Assembly (NCBI RefSeq): GCF_900090045.1
Contig: NC_041783.1
Location: forward strand, 1,591,001-1,655,000
Direction of reading: 5' to 3'
DNA length: 64,000 bases
Source: Plasmodium malariae
Lineage: Eukaryota; Apicomplexa; Aconoidasida; Haemosporida; Plasmodiidae
Part shown: positions 49,061-60,156 of the stretch, piece after piece
Layout of the letters: each line of letters starts with the position of its first letter
Position numbering within the stretch: the stretch's first letter is position 1
Notes under the pieces: model-generated
Databases searched by the model: none
Seen by the model: the letters and a program-made list of their open reading frames with translations, nothing else
What the model was told of the DNA's origin: nothing
Position numbers and translations under genes: made by a program

Positions 49061-49266
49061 TGTAAAAACTTATCTCATTAGGATAATTTTATTTACGAAC
49101 TGTTTTATCAAGTCGTGCAGAATAAAACAAAAATTATACTGAAATGGGAATAAATTACGTACATTTGGTACTCGGGAGAAATATGGCGTTTAAAACTTTT
49201 AGAAGCCCTCCTTAGTGATTGTCTGCCTATCTGTATGTATATGCATTTATATGTATACGTATTCAT
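48368..49266 (-). CDS. Candidate four-exon small gene (115 aa)
   Basis: Possible CDS join(48368..48512,48617..48635,48839..48918,49163..49266) on minus. Exon A ends SLRRASKSFKRHISPEYQ with donor GTACGTAA. Exon B (acceptor TTACTAAG) reads NRFINDPTLAKNIYLSIIQR. Exon D reads MAERLLALYQVPIRLFPSPD and runs 47 codons to TAG. A-to-B phase is exact (AT|G). Exon C is only 19 bp and is the weak link. The start ATG (49266) lies in a TATA repeat, so a further upstream exon is possible. The exons are clearly less AT-biased than their surroundings. The chain converges with the MPDU1-like gene. I do not recognise the family. At least exons B and D look real. Confidence 0.4.
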
Positions 49267-50164
49267 ATGTATACGTATTCATATGTATACGTATTCATAT
49301 GTATACATATGTATATGTAAATATATTCATATACATATATACATATGAACATATATGTGCCAGCTAGCTATTAACAAAGAGTGGGAGAATATACTCAGCT
49401 TTCATAGTACGCGCTTTTTATTTGTTTCCAGTTAATGATATATATATATATATATATATACATGTGGGGAATGTTTTTTCCCCTTTTCACTCTTATGATG
49501 TGTACAATCAACCAAATATGTCTAAAAAATACCGCTTCAAATTATGAAAAATATTTAGTGCTTTTATTGCACTCTAATGTATGATGTAGAGCTTATCAAT
49601 TATTTGAGCAATTAATTATAAGCAACGCGCTCTATATAACGAACGTTTTAATAGAACGTTTTAACAGAACATTTTAATAGAACTTTTTACACAATACGGA
49701 AATATCTACGAATAAAAATTTTCCAAAATTTTATATTTTTTATATTGTTTGTGTATGCTTCTCGTAGGTTTATATTCGTATGAACAAAGGTATTCAAAAA
49801 AAAAAAAAAAAAATAATAATAATAAAAAATAACAAATAACAAAAAAAAAATAAAGCATAAAAACATAGCCTAAAAATAATGCATAAACATATAGCTTAAA
49901 ATTAAAGCGCAAAAATAAAGAATAAAAATAAGGCACAAAATTAAAGAATAAAAATAAAGCACAAAATTAAAGAATAAAAATAGAGAATAAAAATAAAGAA
50001 TAAAAATAAAGAGTAAAAATAAAGAATAAAAATAAAGAATAAAAATAAAGAATAAAAAATAAAATAATATTTAGCATAAATATAACAAAATAAAATAATT
50101 TTTAATTTATTAAAAAATCACATAGGAATGCGTAAAATTGTAACAAAACATTTATTTCTTCATT

Positions 50165-50201
<37 letters not shown>

Positions 50202-50386
50202 TAACGCAGGCAAATCGTTAAAGAAAAAACATATACATATTGCACATTAATATGCATATATACACATATAGGAGTCATTAATGACTATAATATATTTTAA
50301 AAAAAAAAGGAATATGCAAAAGGTTAGTTATAAAACAAATGACACAGTAAAATATTGCTATTTTTCAAATAACAATTTTTACTTAC
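49267..50386. other. Intergenic region with several simple repeats
   Basis: Holds a 16-bp GTATACGTATTCATAT repeat (49245-49310), (TA)n at 49437-49460 and 50171-50198, and a repeat of about 12-13 bp (AAAAATAAAGAAT type) at 49850-50065. A minus-strand stretch ending at 49706 (KPTRSIHKQYKKYKILENFY before TAG) looks coding and could be the last exon of a gene beginning at 50428, but the link is unproven. Confidence 0.45.
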
Positions 50387-50428
50387 AAAGTTTTCAAAAT
50401 TTAAAAATTCCCCTTGGTGCGTCTTCAT
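50387..50428 (-). CDS. Candidate first exon (14 codons)
   Basis: ATG ORF MKTHQGEFLNFENF ending at a perfect GTAAGT donor, lying 130 bp beyond the PP2C stop on the same strand. A possible second exon begins after ATTATAG near 50288. The 3' exon may be the one ending at 49706. Only the donor and composition support it. Confidence 0.28.
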
Positions 50429-50557
50429 TCCCACGTTGATTGTGCCATATTTCAAAGTTCACTTTTTTTTTTTTTTTTTTTTTTTCCCCTATATTTTCCT
50501 TTTCTTTCCCTTCCTTTCCTTTGGTATTTTTTCCTCTCCTCTCCCCCTCACTTGGGT

Positions 50558-53500
50558 TCACTTCAATTTAAGGATAACAACGGACATATCATCGAAAAAT
50601 TTTCTCCTACGATCACGGGGCATATTAACGATGTTTTTTATACTTAAACCCGCATGTACTGCACATTTTTTCAGAACTCTTCTAATAATTTCCTTGGAAG
50701 CTTTTTCAACTGAAAATTCATTTTGCTTAATAGTATCATATAATTCATAATCACTTAAAAAGTCAGAAACTCCATCTGACATAAGAACAATATATTCATC
50801 ATCAGGATTTCTCTTAATTTTTATAACTTCTGGAAAAGCAGTAATATATGAAAAAGAATGTGGTTCATTAACAACAAATCTATTCTTTTTAAAATCAAAA
50901 GCAAATATTTTATGTTTTAAATAAAAATCGCCAAAACTTCTTGTACATTGTAATCGACCTTTAACATAACAGCGACCAACATCATTATGTAAAAAATCTA
51001 AATGATCTTTTGTTAAATTTATAACCTGACTAACTTTTGTATTCCCAATCTTCCTATGCTTCTTACACATTATAACATCATCTTCATTTGGATGTTCTAA
51101 TGTTAATCTTATTCTTTCACTTAATTCACTAGCATTATGAATATTATTTAATTTTACCACTTTATCCTTTGTAATTAATAAACCTTTTGAGTCCCCTATA
51201 TTACTTACATAATAATTTTCTTTGTCTATTAATACTGTTAAAGAACATGAACCAGTTCTTGTAAATCTTACATTACTATCAAAAAAAAAATCTTCTGCAC
51301 TCTTTAAAATGTCTTTATCTAAAAGAACATGAGCTTCTTCTAAACTTAAAACAATATCACTTGGTGATAAAACATTATTATTACTTTTTCTTAATTTTTG
51401 TAATAATTGTTTTTTTATGTAAAAACCTAACCATCTTTTCGCAGTATCTGAAATTATATGTCCACCATGACCATCCATCACTCCAGCAAATATGAAACCA
51501 CCATTTCCAAAATTGTTCTTGTCATTAAATATTGATTCTTTTTCTAAATGGATGCTAGAATGATCCTTTTCTTTCTTCATATATTCCTCCTGAAACGTTC
51601 CCGACGTACTTGCATTACTACTTCCGTTTTTGGTATCTTTGTTCATATCCAATTGTAACATGCTTACATTACCTTCTCCTCCTGTACCTTCGTTTCCCCG
51701 CGTTTCCCACGTATCTGTAGCTGCTTCTCCTTCTCCTACATTTTCATTTACCTGCATTTCCCCTATATTTGTAGCTACTTCTCCTTCTCCTGCATTTTCA
51801 TTCTCCTGCGTTTCTAACGTGCCCTCTATTTTTTCTCCCCCTTCTGTACTTTCGTTAGTCGACGTGCCCCATGTATCTGTAGCTGTTTCTCCTCCTTGCG
51901 TACTTTCGTTAGTTGACGTATCCCCTATATTTGTAGCTACTTCTCCTTCTCCTGCATTTTCATTTGCCTGCGATTCTAACGTGCCCTCTATTTTTTCTCC
52001 CCCTTCTGTACTTTCGTTAGTTGACGTATCCCATGTATCTGTAGCTACTTCTCCTTCTCCTGCATTTTCATTCGCCTGCGATTCTAACGTGCCCTCTATT
52101 TTTTCTCCCCCTTCTGTACTTTCGTTAGTTGACGTGCTCCATGCATCTGTAGCTACTTCTCCTCCTTGCGTACTTTCGTTAGTTGACGTATCCCATGTAT
52201 CTGTAGCTGCTTCTCCTCCTTTCGTACTTTCGTTAGTCGACGTATCCCATGTATCTGTAGCTACTTCTCCTCCTTGTGTACTTTCGTTAGTTGACGTGCC
52301 CCATGTATCTGTAGCTGCTTCTCCCCCTTTTATATTTTCACTAGTTTGCGTTTCTGATCTATCCACTATTTTGTCTCCCCATTCTACATTTTCACTAGCC
52401 TCAGTTTCTGACATGCCCTCTATTTTTTCTCCCTCTTGTTTATTTTCACTCTCCTTAGTTTCTAACATATCTGTAACTGCTTCTCCTACTTGTGTATTTT
52501 CGCTAATCTTCGTTTCCCATGTGTTTGTAGGTTCTCCATTATTTTCGCTGGTTTTCGTTTCCCATGTGGTTGTAGCTTCTTCTCCTTCTTTATTTTCGCT
52601 AGTGAGCGTTCCTGACGTTCCTGCAATTGCTTCTCCTGATACTGTACCTTCGTTAGTTTGCGTTACCCATGAGTTCTTAGTTTGATCTGATTCTTTCATA
52701 GACTCATCTACACCTTTACTATATTTGCCTTCTTCTTTCCCTTGGTCATAATGCTTATTTATTTCTTTATCTACAGTTTTCTCTTTCATTCCTTTTAAAT
52801 AATCTGATGCTTGTACAACTGCTTGAGCAACTGCTTGAACTACTCTACTATCTAATGCGCCATTTAATGTTCCGTTTGTTTTCCCGCTTGCTTTTCCTCC
52901 TGCTTTTCCACTTGCTGTTCCACTTGCAGTTCCGTATGATGAGCCATAAGCTGTGTTATTTGATGTTCCGTATAATGGGTCCAGTTGTGCGATATCTGCT
53001 ATGTTACTTGTTTTGTTATTTGTTGTATTATTTGCTGTTCCGTATAATGGGTCAAACAGTGCCATATCTACTATGTTATTTGCTGTGTTGTTTGCTGTGC
53101 TATTTGTTGTGCTATTTGTTGTGCTATTTGATTTGTTAACTGATGTGTTATTTGATGTTTCGTACGATGAGTCAAATAGTTTGCTATTTGTAGCATAATT
53201 TTCTGTGTTCCTTACTTTTTCGTATGGTGAGCCAAATATTAGATCATCTTCTGTTCCATAAGGTAAGCCATATACTCCACTGTTTATTCCATAATAATAT
53301 GTACCACCGTTAGTTGCATTTCTAAATATATCATCAATTACGTGTGCAGGTGGGACCAAATAATTTTCTATTATGTTTTTTTCAAAATTCTTAACAAACT
53401 CCATATCATCTGTATCTGTTATATCTTTAGGATTAACATATGGTTTGAAATTATTATCAGTTATATCTAATTTATATACAAAACATCTATCTTCTATTGG

Positions 53501-53878
53501 GGTATTCGATGCAAATTGCATCATACTAATTTTCTCATTATTATGTAAAAAAAAATCATTTTGATATTCCTCCAAATTTTCATATTTCAACTGATAACTA
53601 AATGAAGAAAAATAGTTCTCCCTGATATCATTATCATCAACATGTTCGTTACCTGTGCTGGTAGATCCAAGGTAATCGAAATGTTCATTATATCCTGATG
53701 ATACTGATTCATTACATGAGACAGAATTACTATCAAATAATACTGCTAATACGGTAACAACTAAAAATATTAAAAAAAATTTCTTCCACAGTTTTTTTTG
53801 AACTAAATTTGAAATGCTACTTAAGATTTTCATCCTCATCTCCTTCATTTTGATATGCTTTTTCATATTTATATTCAT
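50558..53878 (-). CDS. PP2C-family (PPM) protein phosphatase with N-terminal anchor/signal and long acidic repeat domain
   Basis: Single-exon ORF of 1106 residues. A hydrophobic segment (FFLIFLVVTVLAVLF, about residues 36-51) behind a basic N-terminus suggests a recessed signal peptide or membrane anchor; no PEXEL motif is evident. Residues about 225-330 are Asn/Thr-rich repeats, and 425-735 is an array of roughly 17-18-residue units (TSTNESTQGGEVATDTW). The C-terminal part is the PP2C fold. It has GVMDGHGGH near 796, VSNIGDSKG near 890, LTKDH, RSFGDFYLK and VLMSDGVSDFL near 1033. These supply the Mn/Mg-binding Asp residues. The last motif reads DDMS where DNMT/DN(I/M)S is usual. Family role: metal-dependent Ser/Thr dephosphorylation. 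Location after the secretory signal is inferred. Confidence 0.92.
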   Translation of the reverse strand: MNINMKKHIKMKEMRMKILSSISNLVQKKLWKKFFLIFLVVTVLAVLFDSNSVSCNESVSSGYNEHFDYLGSTSTGNEHVDDNDIRENYFSSFSYQLKYENLEEYQNDFFLHNNEKISMMQFASNTPIEDRCFVYKLDITDNNFKPYVNPKDITDTDDMEFVKNFEKNIIENYLVPPAHVIDDIFRNATNGGTYYYGINSGVYGLPYGTEDDLIFGSPYEKVRNTENYATNSKLFDSSYETSNNTSVNKSNSTTNSTTNSTANNTANNIVDMALFDPLYGTANNTTNNKTSNIADIAQLDPLYGTSNNTAYGSSYGTASGTASGKAGGKASGKTNGTLNGALDSRVVQAVAQAVVQASDYLKGMKEKTVDKEINKHYDQGKEEGKYSKGVDESMKESDQTKNSWVTQTNEGTVSGEAIAGTSGTLTSENKEGEEATTTWETKTSENNGEPTNTWETKISENTQVGEAVTDMLETKESENKQEGEKIEGMSETEASENVEWGDKIVDRSETQTSENIKGGEAATDTWGTSTNESTQGGEVATDTWDTSTNESTKGGEAATDTWDTSTNESTQGGEVATDAWSTSTNESTEGGEKIEGTLESQANENAGEGEVATDTWDTSTNESTEGGEKIEGTLESQANENAGEGEVATNIGDTSTNESTQGGETATDTWGTSTNESTEGGEKIEGTLETQENENAGEGEVATNIGEMQVNENVGEGEAATDTWETRGNEGTGGEGNVSMLQLDMNKDTKNGSSNASTSGTFQEEYMKKEKDHSSIHLEKESIFNDKNNFGNGGFIFAGVMDGHGGHIISDTAKRWLGFYIKKQLLQKLRKSNNNVLSPSDIVLSLEEAHVLLDKDILKSAEDFFFDSNVRFTRTGSCSLTVLIDKENYYVSNIGDSKGLLITKDKVVKLNNIHNASELSERIRLTLEHPNEDDVIMCKKHRKIGNTKVSQVINLTKDHLDFLHNDVGRCYVKGRLQCTRSFGDFYLKHKIFAFDFKKNRFVVNEPHSFSYITAFPEVIKIKRNPDDEYIVLMSDGVSDFLSDYELYDTIKQNEFSVEKASKEIIRRVLKKCAVHAGLSIKNIVNMPRDRRRKFFDDMSVVILKLK
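51673..52600 (-). repeat. Long coding repeat array in the PP2C gene
   Basis: About 18 units of 17-18 codons, Glu/Thr/Ser/Trp/Asn-rich, often with a TWDTSTNES core. Some neighbouring units are nearly identical at the DNA level (for example around 52040-52110 and 51940-51990), indicating recent duplication. There is a second, shorter NSTTN/NNTAN array at 52960-53160. Confidence 0.88.
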
Positions 53879-53907
53879 CTTTATTTTTCCTTTACTACCA
53901 TTATTCA

Positions 53908-53955
<48 letters not shown>

Positions 53956-54815
53956 GTTTATTTTTTTTCCCCTTCTAATATCTAATTTTATATTAAAATA
54001 AACACAAAAGAAATTTTTTTTTTTTTTTTAATATTATTCTTTAAAATAAAAGTTCTATCTAAATACTACCACATTATAAGATAGTTATTAGGGCGAAAAT
54101 ATATTTTTAAAAAACAAAAAATTAAATAAAAATGAAAAAAAATGACATAAAAGTTAAAGGAAAATTACCACAAAGTTGAAGCAAATAAACACGAATATGC
54201 ACAAATCAATAAAACGTAAAATTATACACGTACATATTTATATTTATATTTATATATATATATATATATGCAAGCAAACACACGTACATACATAAACATA
54301 TGCATGCATACGTAATCCAAAACATAGAGCAACAGTAGTAAAAGATGTTTTAACTTTTCATACCACATATAAGTACACATTAAATTTTACACCATTTTTT
54401 TTTTTTTTTTTTTGTACTAGAAATATTGCATGCCATAAGTATCGATATGCAGTACAAAAATATAACAAAAATCATAGAAATAAAGTTATCACTGCTTCAC
54501 ACACATTCATGCAAGGGATAAAAAAGAAAAGAAATTACAATGATGATGATAATAAAACGACAAAAAAAAAGGAAAAAAAAAAAAAATCATAAAAAAATAA
54601 ACAAATAAAAAACTAAACAAATAAAAAACTAAACAAATAAAAAAATAAACAAAATAAATTAAAACATAATAAAATAAAATACGATGAAGTAAAATAGAAT
54701 AAAATAAAATAAATACGTGTTTTAAAAATAATGCTTTTTTTTTTTTTTTTTTTAATAATATATTTTTAATTATTACGAGAAACATTTAATAGTTTTTAAA
54801 AATTAATGAATGGGA
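53879..54815. other. Intergenic DNA upstream of the PP2C gene
   Basis: Includes (TA)n at 53919-53951 and 54243-54269, poly-T at 54016-54029 and 54395-54413, and an ACAAATAAAAAACTAA repeat at 54596-54660. Probably holds the PP2C promoter. No coding exon seen. Confidence 0.55.
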
Positions 54816-54975
54816 TTACAAAAAGTTGAAGTAATTTTTTATTAAATATGTAACAGTTTTCAAACATCCTTTTTTCATTTCAAGTTTAAGATGTTTATAT
54901 AATATTCGGCAAAAATGAAAAAAAATAGAACTTCGGATTTTAATGGGGTTGATTAAATGTCGATTTGCTAGTAAT
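54816..54975 (-). CDS. Candidate terminal exon (52 codons) of an unresolved gene
   Basis: Behind a TATTTTTAG acceptor a minus frame reads LLANRHLINPIKIRSSIFFH, continues through KHLKLEMKKGCLKTVTY and ends at TAA. Composition (Arg/His/Cys/Pro) is coding-like. A further exon-like stretch at 55446..55538 (acceptor TTATTTCCAG, starting KLCKTNYASLICPSYSSQPY, donor GTATGC) lies upstream, but phases do not match directly, so at least one exon is missing. Family not recognised. Confidence 0.35.
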
Positions 54976-55998
54976 CTAAAAATACAATTATACGTACATG
55001 CATTTTTTGTAAGTTCATATACATACATACATACTTACATACATACATACTTACATACAAACTTACATACATATATATATGTATTTATACATAGATTATT
55101 ATTTAAAGCATAACAGTTTTTTATATATATATTATACTATATACGTGCATATTTTTTTCTCCTTTTATTTTTCAATTTTTAAAATATGAACAACAAAAAA
55201 AAATATATATACATATATATATTATATGTATATATATACATATATATACATAATATATATAACTAAACGGCAATTAGTAGTACAATGCCATGCAAAATTT
55301 AACAATTTAAAAGGTATAACTCTTCAGATAAAATTTGTATCTATGTAAAATACATAATAATATGTATCCATTTTTTTATAATTCATTGCATTAAAAAAAA
55401 TATATATATAATAAACATGCCGATGTTATTGTGCTGCCTGCATACGTATATATACTTATAAATGGAAATAATGCCAACATAAGGTTGTGAAGAATAACTA
55501 GGACATATCAAAGAAGCATAATTCGTTTTACATAACTTCTGGAAATAAAGAGAAAAAAAAAAAAAAAAAAATTATGAACAGTTAATAATTTATAATAAAA
55601 ATATTATTATAAAATAAGTCACTCCAACTAATAAAAATTATGAAAAAAAAGGAAAACTTGTTTTCTTTTTTTTACCAAGCTTTTATTTGGTTTAAAAAAA
55701 ATTATATCTTATATACATATTTAAATGTATAATTGTACATTTGAACTAGCGTGTTATCTTTCAAAATTGAAACATTAATATATGGTAAATACATTCTTGC
55801 CGTATGGTAATAACAATAAAAAAAAAATTCAAGAATATTAAAGTAAATATTTTATCATTTTAATTATTAAGATAAATTACGAAAATTCATAAAATTCAAT
55901 TCGGATAATTCCCTATTTTTTTTCAATAAAAATGAGGTTCTATTTCATCGAAAATTGGTACAGTATGTGGGGTTAATGAACATTTATATGAATGTGCT

Positions 55999-56029
<31 letters not shown>

Positions 56030-56315
56030 ATATTTATTTATTTATGAATACATTCTTATATTTGAAGTTTCTTATTTTTATTAAAATTTCAACTTATATT
56101 TAAAGAAACGTTAAGCCAATAAATATCGTCGTTATTAATTTATTATTATCACCTTTTAAATACATGTACAAAATTTAAAGTATGTTACACTAGGTACTCC
56201 AGCATGAGGGAAATTTATACCAATTTGTACTAATTTATCCTAATATATGCCAATTTTTTTTTTTTTTTTTTTTGTTGTTTCCATTTTTCATTCGCATTGC
56301 TAAATACGTTTTTAA
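54976..56315. other. Intergenic region
   Basis: ACATACTTACAT repeats at 55018-55075, TATA/CATA runs at 55205-55262 and 55998-56045, poly-A at 55553-55570 and poly-T at 56256-56273. The exon-like stretch 55446-55538 (-) is noted with the 54816-54975 candidate. The right end is the 3' flank of the RCC1 gene. Confidence 0.5.
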
Positions 56316-59310
56316 TTACAAGTTTTTCCTAGAGGAGGTATTTTTGTTTTCATTCCTTAAGAGATTTAATTCGTTTAAGAGCTTACCTAATAAATGTCCA
56401 TAAACTATGTTTATTTTTTTTTGCTTTTTTAGCTCATTTAACAGAATAATATTTAAATTAATGTATTTATTTTCTGAAATAGAATGATGAAAATTTTTTC
56501 CCATAATACCTAAAACATCACATTTGGATATTAGTTCACTATCAATATTTAAATAATCTATATAATTAGTATTATTATTTGTAGAATGGTTAATTTGTTT
56601 TTGCAAAAATTCGTAATCTATAGAGACATCTTCTACATTTATCATATCTAAGTTGATATAATTTATATTATTTATAATATATTCTATATTATTTACATTG
56701 TTCAGATCTTTTTTATTATTTTGAGTAATAAGTTCTATTGGGGTATTCCCAAGGTTATGAAATTTATATTTATTGCTTTTCTTCTTATCATCCCCTTTTT
56801 TTTCGGCATATATGGAATTATCAGATGTGGTGTTACTTTCCATACCTTTTTTAGAATCATTAGTATATGAACTGTGTTTTTTTAATTTATTTATATTCTT
56901 TCCAAATTTATCAATTGATCTCAAAACATTTCTGCCATTATCTACTTTAAGAGAAGGTAAGTTGGCGTGTCTTTCATGTTTTAATTGTATTTTATCAAAT
57001 TCGAAACCGTGTCCATCATTCCGGAACTCATTGTTAGTAAATGAATTTCCCGTCTCGCTTACAATAAATGCATTCCCCCTCAATTCACAGCCAATAAATG
57101 TATTTTCCATTACATCATATCGTTTGTCCTTCCTTACTTCTTCATCTTCCTCATTTTCTATTTTTTCCTTTCGTTGTTCCATTCTTTTTTCTCCTTCTCT
57201 TTTCTCCTCATTTGTTAAGCATAAGTCATCTCCTACATCTCCATTTTCATTACCCTCCTGCGTTTTATTACATAATACCCCTAGTGAGGTGATCCCTTCA
57301 TCTTGTTCATCCCATTCATCGATAATTACATCTGTGCCTATATTATTTAAAATGTTTGGATTATTGTTATAATTATTATTATAAAGAGGTGCACATTTGC
57401 TAGTTTCAACACAATTTTTTTTTTCCTGCATTACAGTTAAATGTGTTAATTCATTTTTATCTAAAAATATTATTGTTTCCTTTTTTGCCTTGTCAATAGT
57501 GGCATTATTTATTTGCGCTAAATTACATTTCTCATTATGGTTAATTTTTTTAAAATCATTTTTTGTCTTAATTTCTTTATTAATACTAATATAAGCATAT
57601 ATATAGTTAAAACCATTTCCTATAAAATTATATTGAATGTAGTTAACATTTGATTTAAGACCAGATAATAACTTTGTCAGTATTAACTTATTCATATATT
57701 GAACTCTTTTGGAAGAATCAAGTAAAAATAAATTATTATCCTCAGTCAATATAATAATATTATCTTCATTACAGGAAAATTCTTTAATTCGAAAATTAGA
57801 TAAGTTCATATTTTTTATTCCATCGATATTATTTCCCCAAACATAAAAAATATTATTTTTTGTTAAACAAGCTGAATATAATTTTCCTAGAGATACTTTT
57901 ATAATTATATCATTTATAAATTTTAATTTTTTTATTTTATAACTTGATTTTTTATTATTTATGCCTAAATCCCCACTTTTGTTATATCCCCATGTGTATA
58001 ATCTTCCCTGCTTTGTTAATAACGCATTGTGGTTGTAACTAGAATATATACTCTTTACTTTTAACTTTTTTTTTATCTCAATCTTCTTGGGGAAATAAAC
58101 ATTTTCTTCCTTTTTAAAGCCAAGTTTTCCACGTGCGCCTGACCCGCAGGCGTAGATGCTAAAATTTATGTTACTCGTTGGACTTGATTTGGCCTTAGAA
58201 CTTGTTTTCTCGTTTGAACTTATTTTCATCTTTGAATTTATTTCCTCATTTGATGTTGTTTTGTTCTTTTGGTCATTTGCTTCTTCTTCATCATTGTCAT
58301 CTAAGTCTTCTTCTTCCTCCTCTTCCTCCTCCTCGTCTTCTACTTCTACTTTTACTTCAGCTTCTCCCTCTTCTTCGTCCTCCGCCTTCTCTTCTTCTTC
58401 CTCCTCTTCTTCCTCCTCTTCCTCCTCCTCGTCTTCCATTTCCACCTCCATCCGGACCCTCTCTGGATTATTTTCATTCCCTGAACCTAGAACACCCTTT
58501 TCAATGAGTTCCCATTTAAGGGTGCTGCTTATATCATCATTAATGTTTATATCAAATTCGTGTAAGCAGTTTGTGCGTAGTTTTTTTTTTTCTTTTGTAA
58601 TGCCTGAATTACGATAATCTGGACCATCCTTTTTTACTTTTGCATCATTGGAGTAAGTGTTAACATTAATGTCTTCATATTCGGTTAAAAAAATAGAATG
58701 ATTTTTTCCACAAGCGATATCAATAACTTTTTCATTAAAAAAAATGAGTAAAGGGGTACTAATTTCTTCTGTATTATTTCCTATGCCTAATTGACCATAT
58801 TGATTATTTCCCCATACAAAAATATTGTGGTTATACAACAAGGCAATTACATGTTCATGTCCACAGGATATTTTTCGTATTTTTTGTTTAGACATTATAG
58901 GATTGATTGTTAATTTATTTCTATTCACCTTATCTCCTAAACCTAATTGACCGCAATTGTTTAACCCAACTATTTCGAAATCGTCATTTTCGTAAATTAT
59001 TATTATGTTATTCGGACCGCTGTATATATTCTTAATGCGTACAGAATTTCTTATGTTTAGCAAACAAAACTCCTTTTTGCTGTCTATTAAATATTCCTAT
59101 AAAAATGGTACAACCGAAAAAGTGCCAAATGTGAGAGCATACATGTGAACGCGTACATGTTAAGGCATACATGCGAAGATATACACGTGTGAACTGATAC
59201 GCGCAAGTACGCATGCAGAAGGTGATATGTATAAGCGCGCATACAACACATACGAATTGGAGTATTGGTTCATGTCCATACAAGAATGCCTCACAAAATT
59301 TGGAATATAT
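56316..59310 (-). CDS. RCC1-repeat (beta-propeller) protein, 5' end incomplete
   Basis: Main exon 56316..59096 (926 codons plus stop) opens behind a TTTTTATAG acceptor with EYLIDSKKEFCLLN. It has no early ATG, so translation starts in an upstream exon. A likely preceding exon is 59254..59310 (IYSKFCEAFLYGHEPILQF, donor GTATGTG, phase 0), which also lacks ATG. RCC1-type blades are IVGLNNCGQLGLGD, FVWGNNQYGQLGIG, YACGSGARGKLGF, YTWGYNKSGDLGI and FYVWGNNIDG. The family binds chromatin and GTPases (RCC1 itself is the Ran exchange factor) or serves as a scaffold. An acidic run of some 45 Glu/Asp residues (58280-58440) splits the propeller, and the C-terminal 400 residues are Asn/Lys-rich without known domain. 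Exchange activity cannot be asserted. Confidence 0.85.
58283..58440 (-). repeat. Glu/Asp-coding low-complexity tract in the RCC1 gene
   Basis: Nearly pure GAA/GAG/GAT run (TTC/CTC on plus) giving about 45 acidic residues with a few Val/Lys breaks, inserted between RCC1 blades. Confidence 0.9.
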
Positions 59311-59667
59311 CTCAATAGATGTTTATTTTATAAAGTGCAAATATGTACAGGCAAATGTATGAAATTATAAAGCTATGGGTACATATATACATATATATAT
59401 GAATATGTTCTCATCCAATTGAATTCACTGCAATTTCACCACTACAAAATGTATTTTTTATTATAAAAGAAAATTTGAATTTTTTAATAGTTTCTTCTTA
59501 AACTAGTAAAAATAAAAATGGGATGTCTATTTTGAATTACAATTGAGAATGATAATTAGGACTTGTTCATTTTTATATTAATTTTACAGCATAAAATGTG
59601 TTTTGATTTATTGTTATGGTTACTCTTTTCAGTTGTCTATCTTGAACTGTACATTTAGCATATTTCA

Positions 59668-59815
59668 TTTTGTATATTTCATTCTGCATTTTTCATTTCG
59701 CATATTTCATTTTGCATTTTTCATTTCGCATATTTCATTTCGCATTTTTCATTTCGCACTTTTCATTTCGCATTTTTCATTTCGCATTTTTCATTTCGCA
59801 TTTTTCATTTTGCAT
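59668..59815. repeat. 10-14-bp minisatellite (CATTTTTCATTTCG)
   Basis: About eleven units with G/T variation, open in two plus frames and generating repetitive hydrophobic FHFAFFISHFS-like false ORFs. Confidence 0.85.
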
Positions 59816-60024
59816 TTTCATATTTTTTCTTTTCTTTTTTTTAATACTATACATTTGTTCCATGAACAATAAGCCGACTTTTTCCGTTTCCTTGTCCCAT
59901 ATTCGTGAAAAGGATATATATTGAATTTTCAATAAAAAAATATGAACGTTCAGGTAACTGTTGTTTTATATTACTTGTTCATGCGGTTTTACACAATACT
60001 TATAAAACGTTTGCACATGTGTTT

Positions 60025-60156
60025 ATGCAAATTCCATTTTATTATATGCCCCTAATGAGTGTAATATTAATAATGTTTTGTATTTTATTCAGCCTCCTTA
60101 CAAGTGCAGATAAAAAACAAAAGAAAAAAAAAATATATGAGTATGAATACAAATAA
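60025..60156 (+). CDS. Candidate single-TM micro-ORF (43 aa)
   Basis: ATG ORF starting MQIPFYYMPLMSVILIMFCI followed by a lysine-rich tail (ADKKQKKKK), that is, one membrane helix with cytosolic basic end. The layout resembles tiny ER membrane subunits such as OST4, but there is no sequence match I can claim. A good acceptor (TTTTATTCAG at 60091) lies inside, so it could instead be intron. Weak. Confidence 0.22.
   Translation: MQIPFYYMPLMSVILIMFCILFSLLTSADKKQKKKKIYEYEYK

Noticed and set aside
51630..52685. Long plus-strand ORF of 351 codons opposite the PP2C repeats
   Set aside because: It is the antisense shadow of a codon-biased repeat array. No conserved features; the minus frame contains the PP2C domain.
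58156..58617. Plus-strand Ser/Leu-rich ORF opposite the RCC1 acidic tract
   Set aside because: Antisense of GAA/GAG codons. Pure composition artefact.
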